Below are positions 42,872 through 46,932 of a stretch of 46,932 nucleotides of DNA, piece after piece. Within the stretch, counting starts at the first letter, position 1. Each line of letters begins with the position of its first letter. The notes below the pieces were generated by a model, which saw only the letters and a list, made by a program, of their open reading frames with translations, was not told the origin of the DNA and ran no database searches. The stretch comes from Myxococcales bacterium (GTDB lineage: Bacteria > Myxococcota_A > Polyangia > JAAYKL01), in NCBI GenBank assembly GCA_012522445.1, contig JAAYKL010000129.1:1-46932 (forward strand). Reading direction: 5' to 3'. A program made the position numbers and the translations under genes.

Positions 42872-45304
42872 ATGGCCAAGACCCGAATGACCCAGCACCG
42901 CCTCAAGCCCGAAGCGCTCTCCCGCGACACCCCCGCCTCCTGGGTCCCATTCAGAACCACCCGGGATCTGCCGGTGGCCAACGACTGCGCCGGACTGGGA
43001 CGCGCCTTGGAGGCCGTCGAGACCGGGCTCAAAATCCCCACACGCGGCTACAACATCTTCGCCGTGGGCGAGCCGGGGTCGGGCAAAACCTCGGCCCTGG
43101 AGCGCATCCTCCGCGAGCGCGCCGCCGCAGAGCCCGTGCCCGACGACATCTGCTACGTGTACAACTTCGACACCCCCGACCGGCCGCTGCCCCTTATGTT
43201 GCCGCCGGGGACGGGGCGCCAGCTCGGCAAGGAGCTGGAGCGCATGTACACCGAGCTCGAGCGCATGATCCCGCGGGTGCTGTCCCAGGGGGCCTTTGGG
43301 CACATCCGGTCGAGCATCACCGCCGACTCCAAGCGCCAGCTCGACGCCCTCATCTCCGAGCTCTCCGCCAAGGCCGAACAGCTCGAGCTCACCCTCGAGG
43401 AATCCGATGGCTTGATGCGCGTCTCCCCGCTGTACCGCGGCCGCCCGCTGGAAGAGGCCGAGATGGAAAACCTGCCCGCCCGCACGCGCCAGCGCTTCGA
43501 AGATCGAATGATGGCCTTTCAAGAGCACATGGACATCTTCGCCTACAGCCGCCGCCTGCTCGAAATCGACCACGAGCAGCGCATGGTGGCCGCGGAGACC
43601 CGCACCGTGGCCCCCCTGGTGGCCGAGCTCTTTGCCGGGCTGCTCAAAACATTCAAAAAGCTGCCGCCCCCGGTGCGCCAGTGGCTCGACCAACTCCAGC
43701 AGCACTGCGCCGACAACTACCGCAACTTTGTGACCGTCGAAGAGGTGGGCGAGGCGACCAACGGACAGCCCGAGCTCATCAGCGACGCAGAGCCGGCCTC
43801 GGACACCGACGCGCGCGCGCAGTTTCACGTCAACGTGCTGGTGGACCGCACCAACGAGACCGGCGCTCCGGTGGTGCTGGAGCGCGTGCCCGCCCCGTCG
43901 AATCTATGCGGCTTGTTCGAGTACCGCGAGACCGCCGGGGCCCTCAGCACCGACCACACCATGATCCGCTCCGGCGCGCTGCACCAGGCCAACGGCGGGT
44001 ACCTGCTCCTGCAGGCCACGGATCTGCTCTCCCACGAAAACGCCTGGAACAGCCTCAAGCGCTCCCTGCGCCACAAAGAGATCCGCATCGAAGAGGGCAT
44101 GGGACAGAGCGAGCGGCCGCGGTTGGCCGGGGCGTTGAAGCCCGGCGTGGTGCCCCTGAACGTCAAGGTCATCCTGGTGGGGAGCCACGACATCTACTAC
44201 TTGCTCAAAACCGAAGACGACAACTTCTACCGGCTGTTTAAAATCCTGGCCGACTTCGAAACCTCCATGCCGCGCACCCGCGAAAACGTGCTGCGCATCG
44301 CCCAGTTTGCCGGCACCGCTTGTCGCGAAGAGGGCTACTTGTCCCTGCACCGCAGCGGCGTGGTGCGCCTGGTGGAGTTCGCCGCCAGACGCGCGGGCCA
44401 CAAGGAGCGCCTCATCACGCGGCGCGCCGAAATCCTCGACCTGCTCGCCGAGGCCAACGTCATCGCCAAGGCCGCTGGTGCCAAGGCCATCCGCAAAGAA
44501 GATGTCGAGCAGGCCCTCGCCGACCAGCACTTTCGGCACGGCGCCATCCGCGCGGCGGTCTCTCGCGAAATCGACGCGGGCACGATTATGATCCGCACCC
44601 AGGGCGAGGAGGTGGGGCAAATCAACGGCATCGCCCTGTACGACGTGGCGGGCACGGTGTTTGGCACGCCGGTCCGCATTACGTGTCGCACCTATGTGGG
44701 GCGCCGCGGCGTGGTGAACATCGACCGCGAGGTGGAGCTCTCCGGCGCGCTACACGACAAGGGCTCGCTCATCATGATCGGCTACCTGGGCGGGCGCTAC
44801 GCGCGGCAAGTGCCCCTCGAGTTTTCGGCGTCCATTACCTTCGAGCAGTCCTACGACGAGATCGACGGCGACTCCGCGTCCTCGGCCGAACTCTACGCGC
44901 TGCTCTCGGCGCTGAGCGGCGTGCCCATCCGCCAGGGCATCGCGGTGACGGGCTCGGTCAACCAGCTCGGCGAGGTACAGCCCATCGGCGGCGTCAACGA
45001 AAAGATCGAAGGCGTCTTCGACGTCTGCCAGCGGCGCGGCCTCACCGGAAAAGAGGGCGTGCTCATCCCCGTGCCCAACGTGAAAAACCTCATGCTGCGG
45101 CGCGATGTGGTCGAGGCGGTGAAGGCGGGCCAGTTCAACATCTGGGCGGTCTCCACCATCGACGAGGGCATCGAGGTGCTGACCGGTTGCAAGGCGGGAA
45201 AGCGCCGGGCCAACGGCACCTGGGAGAAAGACTCCATCAACGACCGCGTCCAGCAGCAGCTCGAGCGCTACGTCCAGTCCATGCGTAGTTTCATCCACGC
45301 CTAG
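42872..45304 (+). CDS. Lon-like ATP-dependent protease (AAA_32/LonB type)
   Basis: 810 residues from ATG 42872, with GAAAGGT upstream; longer open frames overlap the TolR-like gene. Walker A GEPGSGKTS lies at 66-74. There is a long helical insert, and a region GALHQANGGYLLLQATDLLS with ANVKVILVG-like segments (LNVKVILVGSHDIYYLL) of the AAA module. The C-terminal Lon protease domain follows, with the catalytic serine in DGDSASSAEL near 668 and lysine in GGVNEKIEG near 711. The lack of an N-terminal LAN domain and the insert place it in the LonB/YcbZ-like group that degrades unfolded proteins. It lies 37 bases after the TolR-like gene. Confidence 0.94.
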   Translation: MAKTRMTQHRLKPEALSRDTPASWVPFRTTRDLPVANDCAGLGRALEAVETGLKIPTRGYNIFAVGEPGSGKTSALERILRERAAAEPVPDDICYVYNFDTPDRPLPLMLPPGTGRQLGKELERMYTELERMIPRVLSQGAFGHIRSSITADSKRQLDALISELSAKAEQLELTLEESDGLMRVSPLYRGRPLEEAEMENLPARTRQRFEDRMMAFQEHMDIFAYSRRLLEIDHEQRMVAAETRTVAPLVAELFAGLLKTFKKLPPPVRQWLDQLQQHCADNYRNFVTVEEVGEATNGQPELISDAEPASDTDARAQFHVNVLVDRTNETGAPVVLERVPAPSNLCGLFEYRETAGALSTDHTMIRSGALHQANGGYLLLQATDLLSHENAWNSLKRSLRHKEIRIEEGMGQSERPRLAGALKPGVVPLNVKVILVGSHDIYYLLKTEDDNFYRLFKILADFETSMPRTRENVLRIAQFAGTACREEGYLSLHRSGVVRLVEFAARRAGHKERLITRRAEILDLLAEANVIAKAAGAKAIRKEDVEQALADQHFRHGAIRAAVSREIDAGTIMIRTQGEEVGQINGIALYDVAGTVFGTPVRITCRTYVGRRGVVNIDREVELSGALHDKGSLIMIGYLGGRYARQVPLEFSASITFEQSYDEIDGDSASSAELYALLSALSGVPIRQGIAVTGSVNQLGEVQPIGGVNEKIEGVFDVCQRRGLTGKEGVLIPVPNVKNLMLRRDVVEAVKAGQFNIWAVSTIDEGIEVLTGCKAGKRRANGTWEKDSINDRVQQQLERYVQSMRSFIHA

Positions 45305-45314
45305 TAGGGGCGGT

Positions 45315-45412
45315 ACCCCCGTGTCCGCCCTTTGACCCCCGTGTCCGCCCTTTTCCCTCGTGTCCGCCCTTTTCCCCCGTGTCCGCCCTTTGACCCCCGT
45401 GTCCGCCCTTGT
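45315..45412. repeat. 19/20-nt tandem repeat (CCCCCGTGTCCGCCCTTT), five copies
   Basis: GTGTCCGCCC starts at 45321, 45341, 45360, 45379 and 45399, so the spacing alternates 20, 19, 19, 20. It starts ten bases after the Lon-like gene stop. Related, degenerate units (GTGTCTGCCCTTGTCCC, GGGTGCCCTT) fill 46390-46735. Confidence 0.85.
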
Positions 45413-45495
45413 CCTCGCGGGTACCCGGCCCAAAATCACCCGCCCCAAATGACTCTGAACGCCCCGTTTTCGCCCCGTGTTTTGTCGTCCAAAAC

Positions 45496-45527
45496 GGGAC
45501 AATATCTGTCTCGCGCCGGGACAGTAT
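45496..45527. promoter_or_regulatory. Direct repeat GGGACARTAT with 22-bp spacing
   Basis: GGGACAATAT at 45496-45505 and GGGACAGTAT at 45518-45527 are 22 bp apart, about two helical turns, in the AT-richer island. This arrangement suits a protein binding twice on one face of the DNA. No gene start is seen nearby, so this is weak. Confidence 0.3.
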
Positions 45528-45581
45528 TTGGCCGAATTTCAAAAAACGTAAAATAATGTGTAATAATTTCAGTGGGTTGCG

Positions 45582-45601
45582 CAGTGCACATATGTGCACT
45601 G
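45582..45601. promoter_or_regulatory. Perfect 20-bp palindrome (CAGTGCACAT and its complement)
   Basis: CAGTGCACAT is followed directly by its exact reverse complement. It could be an operator for a dimeric regulator or, as RNA, a strong hairpin; on the plus strand ACATTTTCT follows, a poor T-run. No gene around it is convincing. Confidence 0.5.
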
Positions 45602-45819
45602 ACATTTTCTCCCGTGCGTTTAACGCGCCACGGCCAGCCCTGCATCCAGCAGCTCCTGGCCAGAGAAAACACCCCTTGTCAAAGACCGCCGCGCCACCCC
45701 ATTTCGCGGCATTGAAGATGCCATTGTATCACATGCAATCCCCCGCGCTCAACAATCCGCCCTTATTTGTCCTCCGCCCCGACTCACGCCTTGGTCTTTG
45801 GGCCCCGCCTCCCCGCAGC

Positions 45820-46260
45820 ACCCCACCGGTCCCACTGCATGGTGGCGCCAGCATCTTGCTGGCGTGTGCAATCACTCTGATCGCCCTTCGTTTCCCCCGC
45901 GGCATCCCACCGGTCCCACTGCATGGTGGCGCCAGCATCTTGCTGGCGTGTGCAATCACCCTGATCGCCTTTCGTTTCCCCCGCGGCATCCCACTGGTCC
46001 CACTGCATGGTGGCGCCAGCATCTTGCTGGCGTGTGCAATCACCCTGATCGCCTTTCGCCTCCCCGCGGCCTCCCACCGGTCCCACTGCATGGTGGCGCC
46101 AGCATCTTGCTGGCGTGTGCAATCCGTGGGTAATCGTGGGCAATCACTCTGAACGCCTTTCGTTTTCCCTGCGGCATCCCACTGGTCCCACTGCATGGTG
46201 GCGCCAGCATCTTGCTGGCGTGTGCAATCACTCTGATCGCCTTTCGTTTCCCCCGCGGCA
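45820..46260. repeat. Five 84-nt tandem units, each with a perfect hairpin
   Basis: Each unit reads roughly CCCGCGGCATCCCACYGGTC, CCACTGCATGGTGGC, GCCAGCATCTTGCTGGC, GTGTGCAATCACYCTGATCG and CCTTTCGTTTC. The dyad GCCAGCA-TCT-TGCTGGC starts at 45847, 45931, 46015, 46098 and 46203, that is spacing 84, 84, 83 and 105; the last gap has a 21-nt insert that repeats GTGGGYAATC. One more C-G pair extends each stem to 8 bp. Such dyads resemble REP/BIME-type intergenic palindromes. The open frames on both strands come from 84 being a multiple of three. Confidence 0.85.
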
Positions 46261-46510
46261 TCCCACTGGTCCTACGGGTCCAACCGGTCCTACTTTCCCC
46301 CGCGGCCTCCCACCGGTCCCACTGGTCCCACTGGTCCTACGCTTCCCGCCGCGCCCCCCTGTGGTCGCCCACGTCCCCCCTGTGGTCGCCCTTTCCCCGT
46401 GTCTGCCTTTCGCCCCTTGCGGGTGCCCTTGTCCCGTGTCCGTCCACCGGTCCCGCGGCATCCCACCGGTCCCACCGGTCCCACGGGTCCTACGCTTCCC
46501 GCCGCGCCCC
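46251..46510. repeat. GGTCCYACY 9-nt repeats within a mosaic element (copies 2-4)
   Basis: Three blocks each open with CCGCGGCATCCC or CCGCGGCCTCCC, continue with three to five GGTCCCACT/GGTCCTACG units, and two of them close with CTTCCCGCCGCGCCCCC. The same order is present at 2144-2206, 44 kb away. As a reading frame this would give collagen-like Gly-Pro-Thr, but there is no start, no ribosome site and breaks between blocks. Confidence 0.7.
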
Positions 46511-46745
46511 CCTGTGGTCGCCCTTTCCTCCCGTGTCCGCCCGTTGTTGCGGGTGCCCTTTTCTCGCGGGTGCCCTTTCCCCGTGTCTGCCCTTGTCCCG
46601 TGTCTGCCCTTGTCCCTGTGGTCGCCCTTGTCTTGCGTGTGCCCTTGCCCCTTGCGGGTGCCCTTTGTCCCGTGCCTGCCCGTTGTTGCGTGTGCCCTTG
46701 TCTTGCGTGTGCCCTTGTCTTGCGTGTGCCTTTGTCCCGCGCCCC
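46340..46745. repeat. Degenerate GTGTCYGCCCTT / GTGGTCGCCC repeats
   Basis: A 400-base low-complexity stretch is made of interleaved units of 15-18 nt such as CCGTGTCTGCCCTTGTCCC, TGTGGTCGCCCTT, TGCGGGTGCCCTT and TTGCGTGTGCCCTTGTC. They share the core of the 45315-45412 repeat. Strand composition is strongly biased to C and T on the plus strand. Confidence 0.75.
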
Positions 46746-46790
46746 GCGCGACCAACTACCGAGTAATCCTTGGTCATTGGCCGGTCGCGC
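46746..46790. repeat. 8-bp inverted repeat GCGCGACC...GGTCGCGC
   Basis: GCGCGACC (46746-46753) and GGTCGCGC (46783-46790) are exact reverse complements, 29 bases apart. The right arm is the first part of the CRISPR-repeat-like sequence at 46784. It may mark an edge of an insertion or be chance. Confidence 0.4.
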
Positions 46791-46823
46791 TTCAATGGGG
46801 CCGCGGTTGTGACACCGCGGAGA
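46784..46823. repeat. Single CRISPR-repeat-like sequence of a type different from the array
   Basis: The stretch begins GTCGCGCTTCAATGGGG and continues with the dyad CCGCGGT-TGTGAC-ACCGCGG, then AGA. The CTTCAATGGGGCCGCGG...CCGCGGAGA layout resembles long (36-40 nt) repeats that I associate with type III or I-D arrays. Only one copy is in the window, 20 bases before the first I-E-like repeat. Could also be an ordinary hairpin. Confidence 0.35.
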
Positions 46824-46842
46824 TATAGAGCAGGTTGGTTTC

Positions 46843-46932
46843 TGGTTCATCCCCGCGTGCGCGGGGAACAGTGTTGTCATGCGTGGTGACAAAAGCGCGG
46901 TATCGGTTCATCCCCGCGTGCGCGGGGAACAG
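46843..46932 (-). CRISPR. Type I-E-like CRISPR array, leader-distal end, continues to the right
   Basis: Two identical 28-nt repeats (46844-46871 and 46905-46932; they begin GGTTCATCCCCGCG and end GCGGGGAACAG on the plus strand) enclose a 33-nt spacer (46872-46904), a period of 61, as in type I-E. The inner CCCCGC/GCGGGG arms form the repeat hairpin. The complement begins CTGTTCCCCGCG and ends GGGGATGAACC, matching the E. coli repeat that yields the 5' handle AUAAACCG, so crRNA should be read on the minus strand. The base after the 28 nt on that strand is G in the second repeat but A in the one at 46843, as expected of a terminal repeat. No cas gene is inside the window. Confidence 0.9.

Larger units (their letters stand above)
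45305..46842. other. 1.5 kb gene-free repeat mosaic before the CRISPR array
   Basis: No frame here shows codon structure, a credible start or a known protein. Long open frames exist on both strands, but only because the tandem units lack stops. The region holds the 19/20-nt repeats, an AT-richer island (about 45480-45780), the 84-nt units, 9-nt units and degenerate GTGTCYGCCCTT units described separately. Confidence 0.8.

Noticed and set aside
45409..46152. 247-codon plus-strand frame and its minus-strand counterparts
   Set aside because: They exist because the 84-nt repeats are a multiple of three; composition follows the repeats on every frame.
46115..46828. Collagen-like or Pro/Cys-rich proteins from the GGTCC repeats
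   Set aside because: No start with a ribosome site, all frames are open alike, and the repeat type is shared with a non-coding site at 2144.
1..46932. tRNA, rRNA, transposase or phage genes
   Set aside because: None seen on either strand; the only mobile-looking material is the repeat mosaic next to the CRISPR array.

Overview
The window looks like the chromosome of a GC-rich member of the Deltaproteobacteria in the broad sense (Myxococcota or a relative such as Bradymonadales). Signs are a Glt/Agl-type envelope gene set, a Ser/Thr kinase with a C-terminal PEGA-like domain, many TPR and HEAT proteins, cysteine-rich lipoproteins with Asp/Thr/Gly/Pro linkers, and one hugely enlarged TPR gene. 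No rRNA, tRNA, transposase or phage gene was seen. The taxonomic guess rests on gene content only.

Layout. Bases 1-2022 (minus): the 5' part of an RCC1-repeat lipoprotein gene that runs off the left edge. 2422-4798 (plus): an inner-membrane protein of unknown role and glmM. 4807-18660 (minus): an 11.2 kb TPR gene, then a small cysteine-rich secreted protein, a nitroreductase and an acetate/succinate-type CoA-transferase. 18921-22575 (plus): Ser/Thr kinase, exported TPR-like protein, family 2 glycosyltransferase. 22585-25747: an NrfJ-like secreted protein (minus), a HEAT-repeat exported protein and a HAMP membrane protein (plus), a YraN-family protein and a cysteine-rich lipoprotein (minus).

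26099-35571 (plus) is the most coherent system: five tightly packed genes resembling GltC, GltD, GltE, GltF and GltG, the envelope-spanning part of the Myxococcus gliding machine that is also present in non-gliding relatives. They follow a good sigma70-like promoter. The last protein joins a cytoplasmic FHA domain, one membrane helix and a periplasmic TonB-like end, so it could couple phospho-signalling (for example from the kinase at 18921) to an envelope machine. A TolQ/ExbB plus TolR/ExbD pair at 41729-42834 could supply the proton motor. 35660-45304 (plus) holds hisS, an aromatic 'FPLYW' repeat protein, an S41 protease, an alkaline-phosphatase-superfamily enzyme, the TolQR pair and a Lon-like protease.

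45305-46842 has no convincing gene. It is a mosaic of short tandem repeats: 19/20-nt units, five 84-nt units each carrying a perfect hairpin, and 9-nt GGTCCYACY repeats whose pattern recurs near base 2150. The window ends in two repeats and one spacer of a type I-E-like CRISPR array. Repeat orientation suggests this is the leader-distal end, with leader and cas genes to the right. A single, different CRISPR-repeat-like sequence lies just before it.
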